Shown here: piece after piece, positions 55,325-64,000 of the stretch
Position numbering within the stretch: the first letter of the stretch is position 1
Layout of the letters: the number at the start of each line of letters is the position of its first letter
Source of the DNA: DASRDU01 sp035652435
GTDB lineage: Bacteria > Acidobacteriota > Blastocatellia > RBC074
Length of the DNA: 64,000 nucleotides
Direction of reading: 5' to 3'
Assembly: GCA_035652435.1 (NCBI GenBank)
Contig: DASRDU010000193.1
Span: forward strand, 1 to 64,000
The notes under the pieces: model-generated
Databases searched by the model: none
The model's input: the letters and a program-made list of their open reading frames with translations, nothing else
Told to the model about the DNA's origin: nothing
Program-made: the position numbers and the translations under genes

Positions 55325-56434
55325 TTATTCTTTCGATTCCGCCAGCAGTTCGGCCAGATACTGCTTCCACAATTCGGGCAGCGAGTGCGTGCCGTGGCCG
55401 CGCGTCCGGTCACTGATCGGGATCAGGACGTAACGCCCGCGCTTCACCCGTTTGATCTCTCTTTCCAGAATTCCAAGCTCCGGCGGGTTGACCTGATCGT
55501 CGGCGGAGTTGATCGCGATGAGCGGCGCCTTGATCATTTCGAGCTTCGGCGCCGGGTCGTAATCGCGCGAGGCGTCGAACTGGTAAAGCATGTCGTTGGC
55601 ATCCTGACGCGAGAGTTGCGCGCGCACCTGGTTGTCGAAGATCTTGTCAGCCGCCTCGCGCGTCGGGGCCTGCTTGTACTGCTGCAGGGGGACGCTCGTC
55701 ATAAACATCAGCGTGTAAATCGCCGCCGTCAGGCCGCGCGCCGGCTGCTGTTTGTATTCGCCGTTGTTCCAGTCCGGGTCGTTTTTGATCGAATCAATGA
55801 CCATCCGCCGCATCATCCGGTTGCGGCCCGAAATCTGGACGGGCAGGCTGGCGAGCGGCATGAGCGCGTCCATAAAGTCGGGATACTTCTCGCCCCACAC
55901 CCACGTGTGCATCCCGCCCATCGAAGTTCCAGTGACCAGCCGCAGGTGATTCACGCCCAGGTGTTCGGTGAGCAGCCGGTGCTGCGCCGTGACCAGGTCG
56001 TCGTAGTTGTAATGCGGAAAGCGCGCGTGCAATCCGTTGCTCGGCTTCGATGACCCGCCGTGGCCGATGCCGTCGGGCAGGATGATGAAATACCTGGTCG
56101 CGTCGAGCAGTTGTCCGGGGCCGAACAGCACGCCCGCGAAATTCTCGGAAAGAAATCCGGCGCCCGAACCGCCCGTGCCGTGCATGATGAGGACGGCGTT
56201 GGTCGCTTTGCCGGAAGCGTCACGTTCGAGCGTGCCGACGGTGCGGTAATGCAGCTTCAGTTCGGGGAGCGTTTCGCCACTCGCGAATTTGAAATCGCGG
56301 ATGACGAAATCGCCTTGCACCGGCTCCGGGTAATTGGGCGTCCTGTTCTGCGCTGACGATAAATTGCTTTGTCCTGGCGTGGATAATGAGACTGAGAAAA
56401 GGACGAGCAGGAAGAGAAGGCTTTTTCGAGTCAT
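55325..56434 (-). CDS. Exported alpha/beta-hydrolase of the MET2/homoserine acyltransferase-like family
   Basis: A 369-residue protein with signal peptide (RKSLLFLLVLFSVSLSTPGQ). The hydrolase fold has the nucleophile in VTGTSMGGMHTW (GxSxG), the acid in INSADDQVNPPE and the His in GHGTHSLPE. Parts such as LKLHYRTVGTLERDASGKATNAVLIMHGTGG and GGSSKPSNGL match the MET2-like (homoserine O-acetyltransferase) branch. Because it is exported, a hydrolase/esterase role outside the cytoplasm is more likely than methionine synthesis; this is my inference. Confidence 0.82.
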   Translation of the reverse strand: MTRKSLLFLLVLFSVSLSTPGQSNLSSAQNRTPNYPEPVQGDFVIRDFKFASGETLPELKLHYRTVGTLERDASGKATNAVLIMHGTGGSGAGFLSENFAGVLFGPGQLLDATRYFIILPDGIGHGGSSKPSNGLHARFPHYNYDDLVTAQHRLLTEHLGVNHLRLVTGTSMGGMHTWVWGEKYPDFMDALMPLASLPVQISGRNRMMRRMVIDSIKNDPDWNNGEYKQQPARGLTAAIYTLMFMTSVPLQQYKQAPTREAADKIFDNQVRAQLSRQDANDMLYQFDASRDYDPAPKLEMIKAPLIAINSADDQVNPPELGILEREIKRVKRGRYVLIPISDRTRGHGTHSLPELWKQYLAELLAESKE

Positions 56435-56499
56435 AAGGCATAAGCCCGGAGTTCCACCTCGATGCCATTAACATTGAAGCGAGACTCCGGGCATTCCGG

Positions 56500-59400
56500 T
56501 TATTTGTCTTTCCAGGTGTCAGCTTCGACGACAACTTTCGTCGTCATCTCTTTGCCGTCAACCGAAAGTTTCACGAGATAAGTACCGGGCTCAAGCGCCG
56601 GGCCGACGAGCGCGCCAAAACGCCCGCCACCACCTCCGCCGCCACCACCGCCACCCTGGCCGCGTCCCTGGCCACGTCCCTGACCGGCAGGCTGCTGCCC
56701 CGGCTGAGCCGCCGGTTGCTGGCTGCCGCCGGCTGGCTGCGGATTATCGGCTGTCGGTGCCCCACCGCCGGGCGGGCCGAACCCGGCGGGGCGCGGTGGC
56801 GGGTCGCCGCGCAGGTTCCATTGCACGCGATTCACGCCCGCTTCCTTCGTGCCGGTCAGGTTGCGAACGACTTTGCCCGTGACGTCGGAGATGGTGATTT
56901 TGACGTCGCCGCCCGGGGCCGATTTCAGGTAATAACTGATCGCCGTGCCCGCCGGAGCGTTGGCCCCGCGGAAATTCTTGGCGCCGCCGCCCGCGCGGCT
57001 GAGCGTGGCGTCGGTCAGCCACTCCACGCCGGGGCGCACGTCGAAGAGGTGAGCGTCCGCGAGCATCACTTTCTCGCTCAACTGCTGGAGCGGCGTGATG
57101 TCGTCGCAGATGTAGATGCCGCGACCATGCGTGCCCACGATCAGGTCGTTGTCGCGCGGGTGGATCAGGATGTCGTCAACGGGAACCGTCGGCAGCCCGG
57201 TCATGAACTTCTTCCACTCCGCGCCGCCGCTCGTCGAAACGAACAGGCCGAACTCGGTGCCGGCGAAGAGCAGATTTTTGTTCTTCAGGTCTTCGCGGAT
57301 GACGTTGACGTTGCCGGCGGGCAGGTTGCCGACAACTGAACTCCACGTCGCGCCGTAATCACGAGTCACAAAAGCGTAAGGCTTCAGGTCGTCGTTGCGG
57401 TGGTTGTCGAGCGTGACGTAGCACGTCGCCGCGTCGAAGTGCGAAGGCTCGACGCGCGAGACCAGATAAGTGTCACCAGAGACGCCCGAAATATTTTTCG
57501 CAACGTTCGTCCAGGTCGTGCCGCCATCTTTGCTCAACTGCACGTTGCCGTCATCGGTGCCGACCCACAGCACGCCGGGCAGGGCGGGCGATTCGGCAAT
57601 CGTCGTGATGTTGCTGTAATTCGCCGTGCCGTCGTGCTTGCTGGCCATCGGGTCTTTGCCGTCAACGCCCATGATCGGCAGCTTGCTGCGATCAATCTGC
57701 TTCGTCAGATCGGGGCTCGCGAAAGTCCACGTGTCACCGCGATCCAGCGACCTGAAGAGGCGGTTGGCCCCGACGTAAATGGTGCGCGGGTTGTGCGGCG
57801 AGAGGTGGACAGGCGTGTTCCAGTTGAAGCGGTACTGCTCGCCCTGCGGCGGCGCGGGCACGATGTTGCTCTGGAACGGATTGCCACCGCCGAAGCCGCC
57901 GCTCTGAGCCATCATCATCTGTATCTGTTCAGGGGTCGGTGATTGCTGTGCCGGCTGGCCCTGAGCGCCCGGCTGAGCGGTTGGTGTCTGTTCGGGGTTC
58001 GGTTCCGCCTGCCTCGGCCCCTGCTGGCGCGGGCGCTGTGCGGCGCGCGGGCGAATTGAGCGGCTCTGACCCGTTCTCAGGTCGAGCCGCACCACCGCAC
58101 CGTTCTGCGATTCGGCGTAAATGATGTTGTGATCGGTCGGGTCGTTCTGCGTGTAAAAACCGTCCCCGCCCCCGACGCGGAACCATTCGGCGTTGGTGAT
58201 GCCTGCGCCACCCGCGCCGCCTCCGCCACCCCCAAACCCGCCGCCACCCGTGCGCACGGCGCTCGGCCCGCACCAGCTGCCGTTATCCTGCAGGCCGCCG
58301 CAGACGTAATAGGGTTTGCGCATGTCGGCGGAGACCGCGTAAAACTGCGCCGCGGCAATCGTGTTGACGAACTCCCACGTCTCGCCCTGATCGTAAGTCA
58401 CGTCCAGCCCGCCGTCGTTGCCGATGATGATCTGATTGCCGTTCTTCGGATTGATCCAGATCGCGTGATGATCGCTGTGCGCGATGCCCTGCATGATCCT
58501 GAAAGTCTTGCCGCCGTCGGTTGATTTCGTGAAGTTGAGGCCGCCGGTGTAGACGTTTTCGGCATTGCCCGGGTCAACGCGAATCTGGCTGTAATACATC
58601 GGGCGGTTGTTGTTGTTGCTCACAACGCGCCAGGTTTTGCCCTTGTCATCCGAACGCCAGATACCGCTGCGTTTCGGGTTGGGCGGCTGGTTGGCGGCCT
58701 GATTCTGTCCCGTCATCTCGGCCATCGCCGCCGGCGGCTGCCCGGGCTGTCCCGGCTGTCCCGGCGACTGCGGCTGCTCTTCGGGAACGCCCGTTCCGGT
58801 GCTGGTGCCGACTTCGAACTGCGCGTAGATCACGTTGGGATTCGAGCGCGCCAGATCAATGCCGATCCGGCCGAGTACGCCTTCCGGCAGTCCGTTGCCT
58901 TCGAGCTTTGTCCAGGTTTTCCCGGCGTCGGTCGTCTTCCAGAGCGCGCTGCCGGGGCCGCCGCCGTTGAACCCCCACGGCGTGCGGCGGCGCTGGTACG
59001 AGGCCGCGTAAAGCGTCCGGCCGTCGCTCGGATCAATCACGAGGTCGGTGAAGCCGGTGTTTTCATCAATGAATTTGACCTGATTCCAGGTTTTGCCGCC
59101 ATCAGTTGTTTTGTAAATCCCGCGCTCCCGGTTCGCCCCGAACAGGTGACCGAGCGCCGCGACGTAGACGACATTCGGGTCCCGCGGGTCAATGACGATG
59201 CGGGAGATGGTCTGAGTTTCCCTGAGCCCCATGTTCGTGAAAGTCTTCCCGCCGTCCGTTGACTTGTAGATGCCGTCACCGAAGCTCGAACTCTGGCGAT
59301 TGTTCGGCTCGCCCGTCCCCACCCAGACGATGTTGGGGTCGGTCTGACAGACGGCGACGTCGCCGATTGAGGCGGTCGAGTAGGTGTCAAAGATCGGCTC

Positions 59401-59700
59401 CCACGTCGTCCCGTTGTTGACCGTCTTCCAGAGGCCGCCGGTCGCGAAGGCCACGTAGATGATGAACGGGTTGCTTTCGACGGCGGCGATATCGTCAATG
59501 CGTCCGCCCATCCCCGCCGGGCCGATTGAGCGCCAGACGAATTTCTTGAGCAGCGGGTCGTCGGATTGATTGATCGGAGGAGCGGCGGGCTGATTCTGGC
59601 CCTGTCGGAACTGGGCGAGCGAGGTCAGCGGAGGGAATAAGAGACACACGGCCAGCGAAAACACAGCCGCCAGGCGCAAAGCAGATACTTTCCCCTGCAT
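56500..59700 (-). CDS. Secreted BNR/VPS10-type beta-propeller protein
   Basis: A 1066-residue exported protein. After the signal peptide (AAVFSLAVCLLFPPLTSLAQ) come many Asp-box/BNR repeats of the form S-T-D-G-G-K-T-F/W (for example YKSTDGGKTFTN, YKTTDGGKTWNQ, WKTTDAGKTWTK, WRSDDKGKTWRV), which build two sortilin-like propellers. Between them lie Pro/Gln/Gly-rich linkers (about residues 300-340 and 560-610). The C-terminal ~150 residues include a FlgD/Ig-like domain (VKITISDVTGKVVRNLTGTKEAG) and a long Gly/Gln-rich stretch. Such proteins are abundant in Acidobacteria and are often annotated as glycosyl hydrolases; no catalytic residues can be assigned here. Confidence 0.85.
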   Translation of the reverse strand: MQGKVSALRLAAVFSLAVCLLFPPLTSLAQFRQGQNQPAAPPINQSDDPLLKKFVWRSIGPAGMGGRIDDIAAVESNPFIIYVAFATGGLWKTVNNGTTWEPIFDTYSTASIGDVAVCQTDPNIVWVGTGEPNNRQSSSFGDGIYKSTDGGKTFTNMGLRETQTISRIVIDPRDPNVVYVAALGHLFGANRERGIYKTTDGGKTWNQVKFIDENTGFTDLVIDPSDGRTLYAASYQRRRTPWGFNGGGPGSALWKTTDAGKTWTKLEGNGLPEGVLGRIGIDLARSNPNVIYAQFEVGTSTGTGVPEEQPQSPGQPGQPGQPPAAMAEMTGQNQAANQPPNPKRSGIWRSDDKGKTWRVVSNNNNRPMYYSQIRVDPGNAENVYTGGLNFTKSTDGGKTFRIMQGIAHSDHHAIWINPKNGNQIIIGNDGGLDVTYDQGETWEFVNTIAAAQFYAVSADMRKPYYVCGGLQDNGSWCGPSAVRTGGGGFGGGGGGAGGAGITNAEWFRVGGGDGFYTQNDPTDHNIIYAESQNGAVVRLDLRTGQSRSIRPRAAQRPRQQGPRQAEPNPEQTPTAQPGAQGQPAQQSPTPEQIQMMMAQSGGFGGGNPFQSNIVPAPPQGEQYRFNWNTPVHLSPHNPRTIYVGANRLFRSLDRGDTWTFASPDLTKQIDRSKLPIMGVDGKDPMASKHDGTANYSNITTIAESPALPGVLWVGTDDGNVQLSKDGGTTWTNVAKNISGVSGDTYLVSRVEPSHFDAATCYVTLDNHRNDDLKPYAFVTRDYGATWSSVVGNLPAGNVNVIREDLKNKNLLFAGTEFGLFVSTSGGAEWKKFMTGLPTVPVDDILIHPRDNDLIVGTHGRGIYICDDITPLQQLSEKVMLADAHLFDVRPGVEWLTDATLSRAGGGAKNFRGANAPAGTAISYYLKSAPGGDVKITISDVTGKVVRNLTGTKEAGVNRVQWNLRGDPPPRPAGFGPPGGGAPTADNPQPAGGSQQPAAQPGQQPAGQGRGQGRGQGGGGGGGGGGGRFGALVGPALEPGTYLVKLSVDGKEMTTKVVVEADTWKDK

Positions 59701-59805
59701 GGCAAGAATCCTTTCCTGATGGTGGTGTGAAACTGCGTGAATGGTGTCCCAGCGGGTGCTATGTAAACACAGCCGCCCGCATCTGGCCAGCCCCGGCGGG
59801 AGATT

Positions 59806-60939
59806 TCAGGCCCGGCCGCATCTCGGACAGCGATGCGGATGACACGCGCGGCAATACTCTTTGCCACAATGCCCGCACGGGTTGTGGCCCGCGGGGCTCG
59901 TGAGGTGCAGCGCATCATCACAGACCACGCGCACTGCGTCCGTGGCGAAGTTCCATTCGCACGGCGGAGGTTCAAGCTGGCGCGCCAGCGGATTCCAGTC
60001 GAGCGCGATCCGGCGTTCGCCCTTGCGGCGTCTGACGATCACTTCGAGGCGCTCGACCGGGCAGACGAGTTCGAGCGTCTGGCCGAGTTCGACCGTCACG
60101 CGCAGGTCGTATTTCTGCCTGAGGTCGGCAACCTTGACCTGATACTCGCGCTCGGCTGATTCGATGCGCAGGCGCTCACGCGCCGAATCGGCCTTCTGCC
60201 TTTTCAGCTTCCGCAGGGCCTCGTCGCGCAGGCCGCTGTAATATTCGTGAACGCGCACCAGATCGCGGTCAAGCCGCCGCTGCATCCCATTCAGAAACTG
60301 CCCGAGGTGCGCGCGCACGCGGGCGGGCAGCGCCCGGGCGACGAATGTTTTGAGCCTCGCCTCCGTCCAGTCCGGTGGCAACTGCACGTCGGGCGGCAGA
60401 GTCGCTCCCGCAGCGCTGTCTTCATGGATCACTGCCGCGAGCAGAGTGTCGGCGAATGGATCAATCGCACTCCCGCTGGCGAGGTTGATTCCGAGCCGGA
60501 TGACGCCTTCGCGCTTTTCATCCGAGATGGCCGTGTAGCGGAAAATCAGAATCAGGTAGCGAGTCCACGCCGGCGTCACGCGCGCGAGCCGGTGGACGGC
60601 GTTCTGCAACACCAGCCCGTGTTCGAGCATGCGCTCGGGGTTGGACGGCGCGGGTACGGGCGCGTTCACAACGGCTTTCAACCGCAGCCCGCGCCCGTCG
60701 AGTAACCGCCCGAACCTTTCGAGCCAGTCCGATTCCAGACTCACCCGTTGCGCCTGCGGCGGCAGTTCAGCCGCGAAACCAAGGCGCACGAATTCCGGCG
60801 CGCCGAGGGCCTGCTGCAGCGGCGCGGGCAGCATCCCTTCCAGACCTGCGGGTTCGATGCGTTCGACCAGCGCGCCTTCGTGTTCGAGCAGTCGCGCGGC
60901 GAAGTCGCGAAAACGGGCGGATGTTTCGGTCAGGCTCAT
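59806..60939 (-). CDS. Conserved protein with C-terminal zinc ribbons, helicase-associated
   Basis: A 377-residue cytoplasmic protein of unknown function. The middle part is helical and basic, with a coiled coil near residues 235-285 (LRKLKRQKADSARERLRIESAEREYQVKVADLRQ). The C-terminal ~35 residues contain CGHCGKEYC-RACH-HRCPRCG, two zinc ribbons. Its ATG overlaps the stop of the SWIM gene by four bases, and the helicase gene lies upstream of that, so the three genes form one transcription unit. A nucleic-acid role with the helicase is my inference. Confidence 0.7.
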   Translation of the reverse strand: MSLTETSARFRDFAARLLEHEGALVERIEPAGLEGMLPAPLQQALGAPEFVRLGFAAELPPQAQRVSLESDWLERFGRLLDGRGLRLKAVVNAPVPAPSNPERMLEHGLVLQNAVHRLARVTPAWTRYLILIFRYTAISDEKREGVIRLGINLASGSAIDPFADTLLAAVIHEDSAAGATLPPDVQLPPDWTEARLKTFVARALPARVRAHLGQFLNGMQRRLDRDLVRVHEYYSGLRDEALRKLKRQKADSARERLRIESAEREYQVKVADLRQKYDLRVTVELGQTLELVCPVERLEVIVRRRKGERRIALDWNPLARQLEPPPCEWNFATDAVRVVCDDALHLTSPAGHNPCGHCGKEYCRACHPHRCPRCGRA

Positions 60940-61520
60940 CTTTTCTTCTTTTTCCCGGCGGCTTTCGGCTCGGCAGGCTGAATATTCTCAATCACCCAGA
61001 GGCAGGCGAGTTTGACCGCGCCCAGTTCGTGGAAGTAACGATTGCGCGCCTCGCTCGATTTGATCGCCGTCAGGTGGCGCGGGCTCATGCCGATGCTGCC
61101 CGCGAGATCCGACTGTGTGATTCCGCGCCCCTTCAACTGTTGCGTCAGATCGTCGAGCGTCACGCCTTTCAGCCAGCTTTTCAGGTCATCCAGCGTGCGG
61201 ACACCTGTGCGCGTCCTGCGTGCCATCACCCTGAAGCTTTCAGCGTCACCCAGGAATGTCTGAGCCAGAGCGTCACAGTGATGACAGCCGCCGCCGATGT
61301 AGCAACTGCACGCCGATTTCACTCCTTTGTCGGAGACTTCGAGTGACACAGTGTAAACGCCATGATTGCCCACGACTCTGGCGGTGATTTTCCTGCCCGT
61401 GAGCTGCCGGTCAGAGAACTGACCGACGTAACGTCCGGCTTTCGCGCCCGGTTCATAGTCGCGGAACCACCCATCCCGCAGGGCAGCTTTGATCTCGTCA
61501 ATATTTGTCTGGCCGGTCAT
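60936..61520 (-). CDS. SWIM zinc-finger protein with helix-turn-helix-like region
   Basis: A 194-residue protein. The SWIM motif is CSCYIGGGCHHC (C-x-C-x5-C-x-H, residues ~85-96), preceded by the usual beta strands (YVGQFSDRQLTGRKITARVVGN). The C-terminal half has a HTH-like stretch (LKGRGITQSDLAGSIGMSPRHLTAIKS) and a Lys-rich end. The ATG at 61520 is preceded by GGGAGAAAG. SWIM domains bind DNA or protein and are often found with SNF2 helicases, as here. Confidence 0.82.
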   Translation of the reverse strand: MTGQTNIDEIKAALRDGWFRDYEPGAKAGRYVGQFSDRQLTGRKITARVVGNHGVYTVSLEVSDKGVKSACSCYIGGGCHHCDALAQTFLGDAESFRVMARRTRTGVRTLDDLKSWLKGVTLDDLTQQLKGRGITQSDLAGSIGMSPRHLTAIKSSEARNRYFHELGAVKLACLWVIENIQPAEPKAAGKKKKR

Positions 61521-61590
61521 CTTTCTCCCTGGAAAGGTCAGTCTGCTGCTGAAAGGTCTGACAGCGGGGTTCAATTACAGTACTGGAGGC

Positions 61591-63951
61591 TCATCCCGCC
61601 ACAAACTCCTCGCCGAACAACTCCTCATCGAGCGCCTTGACCGATTCGTACTCCTTCTTCGCTTCGGCCAGTTTTTCGCCGAGCGTCTCGAACGCCGCGG
61701 CGCGCTCGGCTTCGGTCGTTTCGACCCACGCGGCGAAGACCAGTTCGGCGAAGTCCTGTTCGTCGCTCAGTTCGCCGAGGATCGAATCAATCTCGCCGAC
61801 GACCAGCTCGAACATGTTGATCTTCTCGTCGAGGATGCGCAGCACCTGCTCTTCGAGCGTGCCGCGCGCGGCGAGGTTGAAGACGAAGACGTCGCGCGTC
61901 TGGCCGATGCGGTGAATGCGCCCGATGCGCTGCTCGATGGCCATCGGGTTCCAGGGCAGGTCGAAGTTGATGAGCGTGTTGCAGAACTGCAGGTTGCGCC
62001 CTTCGCCGCCCGACTCGGTGCTGATGAGCAGCGGAACCTCTTCGCGGAAGCGCTCGATTGCGCGGTCTTTTTCCGGCCCCGTCAGGCTGCCTTCAAACAG
62101 GACGCAGGGGATCTCCTCCTGTCGCATCAGTTCGGCCAGGCGGTTGAGCGTCTCGCGGTGATGGACGAAGACCATCTTTTTCTCTTCGGGGTTGCGGCCG
62201 AGCAGTTCCAGCAGCGCCAGTTCCTTGCTCGTCACAAGCACCGCCTCGTAATGCGCCTGCAACGTGCGCCACTCGCCGCTGACTTTGTGGTTATCGGCGT
62301 AACGACCGATGGCCGCTGCCGCCGTGGAGGCCGTCGAGCCGGCGGCGGAAAGCAGGTGGCGCAGCGACATGCGCTGCTGCACGGAAGCCTTCCCGTGCGC
62401 TTTCTGCACGAGGCGCGTGAGTTCCTCGTAGCCCGCGGCCTCCGCCTCGCGCGGCTCCAGTCGCAGCGTCGTCGCGTGGCGCGGCGGCAATTTGACGTCC
62501 ACCAGCGACCGCGTGTTGCGAATCATCACGTCGCGCATCAGATCGCGCATTTTGTCCCGATTCGCCGGCACGCGCGGCCTGCCCTGGGTCATGTAGCTCG
62601 CGCGAAATTCCCTTTCCGTTTTGAAGATGCCGGGTTTGAGCAGCGTCAGCAGGTTGTAGAGTTCGACCAGCGAATTCTGCACGGGCGTCGCCGAGAGCAG
62701 CAGCAGGAATCTTTTGTTGAGCGCGTTGACGAGCTTCCAGTTGGCGGTCACGCGGTTTTTCAGGTGGTGAGCTTCATCAACGATGACCAGATCGTAATTC
62801 TGCTGCGCCAGAATCTCCTGATGCTCAGGCCGCCGCGCGGTCGCGATTGAAGCGATGACGCGCGGCTGCGACCAGAAAGCCTGTGGGTCGTTACGCACGA
62901 GCGAGTCATAAGTGGTCGCGAACGACACCGCGAATTTCGCCGCCATCTCTTCCCGCCACTGTCCGACGAGCGTCGCCGGAGTCAGCACCAGCACGCGCTC
63001 GGCCATGCCGCGCAGCAGGTATTCCTTGAGTACCATCCCGGCTTCAACCGTCTTGCCCAGCCCGACCTCATCCGCCAGCAGCACCCGCCCGCGAAACTGC
63101 TTGAGGACTTTGCGCACCGACTCGATCTGATACCAGTAGGTTTCGACGTCGTGCAGCGTCGGCAGGCAGAGCAGTTCATCGAAGCCCTGCAGGAGCCCGA
63201 GCTGCGTCAGTTCGTAACGCAGCCGGAACGCTTCACGATCAGCTTCAGCATCGCCGCGCGCCGCGAGCGCCGCGTCGAGCGCCGGCAGGCTGAGCGAAAG
63301 CGGAATCTGAAGTTCGTAACGCGGCAGCGGCGGCGGCCCTGTTTCGGCAGGGGCTTCGGCATTCTTTCCGTCGGCGGCCGGCGCAGGGGTTTTCTGATCG
63401 GCAGCGGCGGGTGTTTTTTTCTCAGCCTTGTCCGGTTTGCGTCCCTGCGTCCGGGCGGCTCTCCCGGCTTTGAGCTGTCCGGTCAGGTGGCCGTAGGTGC
63501 GGCGGAATTTCTCCTGATGGATTTTGCTCAGCCACTCATTGAACCAGGGAACCAGTTCGTTGCCGCAGGGCAGGCACTGCACTGACTTGTTCAGCGTGGG
63601 ATTGTCAAACTTTTCCATGGCCTGCACCGCCTGCGTCCAGATGCCCTGCTGTGCCAGAGCGATGGCGCGCAGCAGCTGATCTTCGGCGGAAAGCGAGCTG
63701 TAACGTCTGGTGAAGCGGTTCAGATACCGCAGGCCCTGTTCAGGCCGCTCGTCCACCAGCGCGGCAAGCGTGACCAGCAGCAGGATCTCAGGGTTGGTCG
63801 GGTGCGCACTCAGCGCAGGCCGCACCGCGTGCAGGACATCGGGCTGGCGGCTGCGGACGTGCGAAAGAAAAATGGCTCTCCAGACAGCCGGATCATCCGG
63901 TGTGCCTGCGGGCTGGCTGGAGCTGGCTGTTGAGTCTGCTTTCTCGTTCAT
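61591..63951 (-). CDS. SNF2/RapA-type DEAH helicase with TPR-like N-terminus
   Basis: A 786-residue ATPase. An N-terminal helical repeat region (~20-125) is followed by a Lys/Ala-rich linker (160-205) and the SNF2 core: motif I ADEVGLGKT near residue 292, motif II DEAHH near 395, motif III LLLSATP, and the C-terminal half with IERFREEVPLLISTESGGEGRNLQ and the Arg fingers of QRIGRIHRIGQ. It probably moves on double-stranded DNA or remodels protein-DNA complexes. It is the first gene of the module with the SWIM and zinc-ribbon proteins. The start lacks a clear ribosome site. Confidence 0.9.
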   Translation of the reverse strand: MNEKADSTASSSQPAGTPDDPAVWRAIFLSHVRSRQPDVLHAVRPALSAHPTNPEILLLVTLAALVDERPEQGLRYLNRFTRRYSSLSAEDQLLRAIALAQQGIWTQAVQAMEKFDNPTLNKSVQCLPCGNELVPWFNEWLSKIHQEKFRRTYGHLTGQLKAGRAARTQGRKPDKAEKKTPAAADQKTPAPAADGKNAEAPAETGPPPLPRYELQIPLSLSLPALDAALAARGDAEADREAFRLRYELTQLGLLQGFDELLCLPTLHDVETYWYQIESVRKVLKQFRGRVLLADEVGLGKTVEAGMVLKEYLLRGMAERVLVLTPATLVGQWREEMAAKFAVSFATTYDSLVRNDPQAFWSQPRVIASIATARRPEHQEILAQQNYDLVIVDEAHHLKNRVTANWKLVNALNKRFLLLLSATPVQNSLVELYNLLTLLKPGIFKTEREFRASYMTQGRPRVPANRDKMRDLMRDVMIRNTRSLVDVKLPPRHATTLRLEPREAEAAGYEELTRLVQKAHGKASVQQRMSLRHLLSAAGSTASTAAAAIGRYADNHKVSGEWRTLQAHYEAVLVTSKELALLELLGRNPEEKKMVFVHHRETLNRLAELMRQEEIPCVLFEGSLTGPEKDRAIERFREEVPLLISTESGGEGRNLQFCNTLINFDLPWNPMAIEQRIGRIHRIGQTRDVFVFNLAARGTLEEQVLRILDEKINMFELVVGEIDSILGELSDEQDFAELVFAAWVETTEAERAAAFETLGEKLAEAKKEYESVKALDEELFGEEFVAG

Positions 63952-64000
63952 TGGCCGTGATTCTGATCACCGGTGAGGGTAAGGCATGAAAACCCGGGTT

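Noticed and set aside
59806..63951. Assignment of the helicase module to a named defence system (Zorya or DISARM type)
   Set aside because: The required partner genes (ZorA/B, DUF1998 protein, methylase) are absent and no other defence or mobile genes are near.

Overview
This 64-kb window is high-GC bacterial chromosomal DNA with no rRNA, tRNA, phage, IS transposase or CRISPR array that I could find. The gene content suggests a soil-type member of the Acidobacteriota (Blastocatellia-like): hopanoid synthesis, secreted S8 proteases, a large BNR/VPS10-type beta-propeller protein, an exordium-family secreted protein, paired OPT transporters, several two-component systems and many small palindromic repeats. 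That placement is an inference from gene content, not from a marker gene.

Layout. 1-5.3 kb: two subtilisin-like (S8) proteases on the minus strand flank a GNAT acetyltransferase. Both proteases are preceded by the same ~150-175-bp leader, which looks like a duplicated structured RNA. The first protease runs off the left edge and carries an apparent frameshift. 5.5-8.8 kb: hpnC-hpnD-hpnE, which convert farnesyl diphosphate to squalene. 9-18.7 kb: mixed plus-strand genes (exordium-like protein, TonB-domain protein, AlkX/YcaQ-type DNA glycosylase, AstE/AspA-like hydrolase, SDR, PQQ dehydrogenase, DinB-like protein, DUF3810 membrane protein, a cysteine-rich secreted protein). 18.7-21.6 kb: squalene-hopene cyclase and a CruF-like carotenoid-synthesis membrane protein, so cyclisation of the squalene made by hpnCDE is encoded about 10 kb downstream. 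21.6-29.1 kb: TPR/zinc-ribbon/thioredoxin genes, Ada and an AlkA-type glycosylase, a LytS/LytTR pair and three small exported proteins. 29.3-35 kb: an operon led by a strong promoter with two small proteins and two OPT transporters. 35-39.4 kb: a FAD-Rieske-membrane fusion, DUF421, a histidine kinase and TatA. 39.5-45.7 kb: a CzcCBA-type divalent-metal efflux system. 45.8-52.7 kb: FG-GAP and BON proteins, an NtrC-type two-component pair and a second LytS/LytTR pair. 52.7-56.4 kb: two HXXEE membrane proteins, a lipocalin-like exported protein, a selenoprotein of the SelW/Rdx family and an exported MET2-like hydrolase. 56.5-64 kb: a 1066-aa BNR-repeat protein and a three-gene module of SNF2-type helicase, SWIM zinc-finger protein and C-terminal zinc-ribbon protein.

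The two observations I consider strongest are (i) a SelW-like selenoprotein at 55082-55321, in which an in-frame TGA at 55115-55117 completes a CxxU motif and is followed by a SECIS-like hairpin, so that ordinary gene calling would miss or truncate it; and (ii) the duplicated leader in front of the two S8 proteases, whose hairpins are kept while part of their sequence changes. The window also carries several sequence-unrelated palindromic elements of about 80-105 bp between genes, which resemble non-autonomous mobile (MITE/REP-type) elements.
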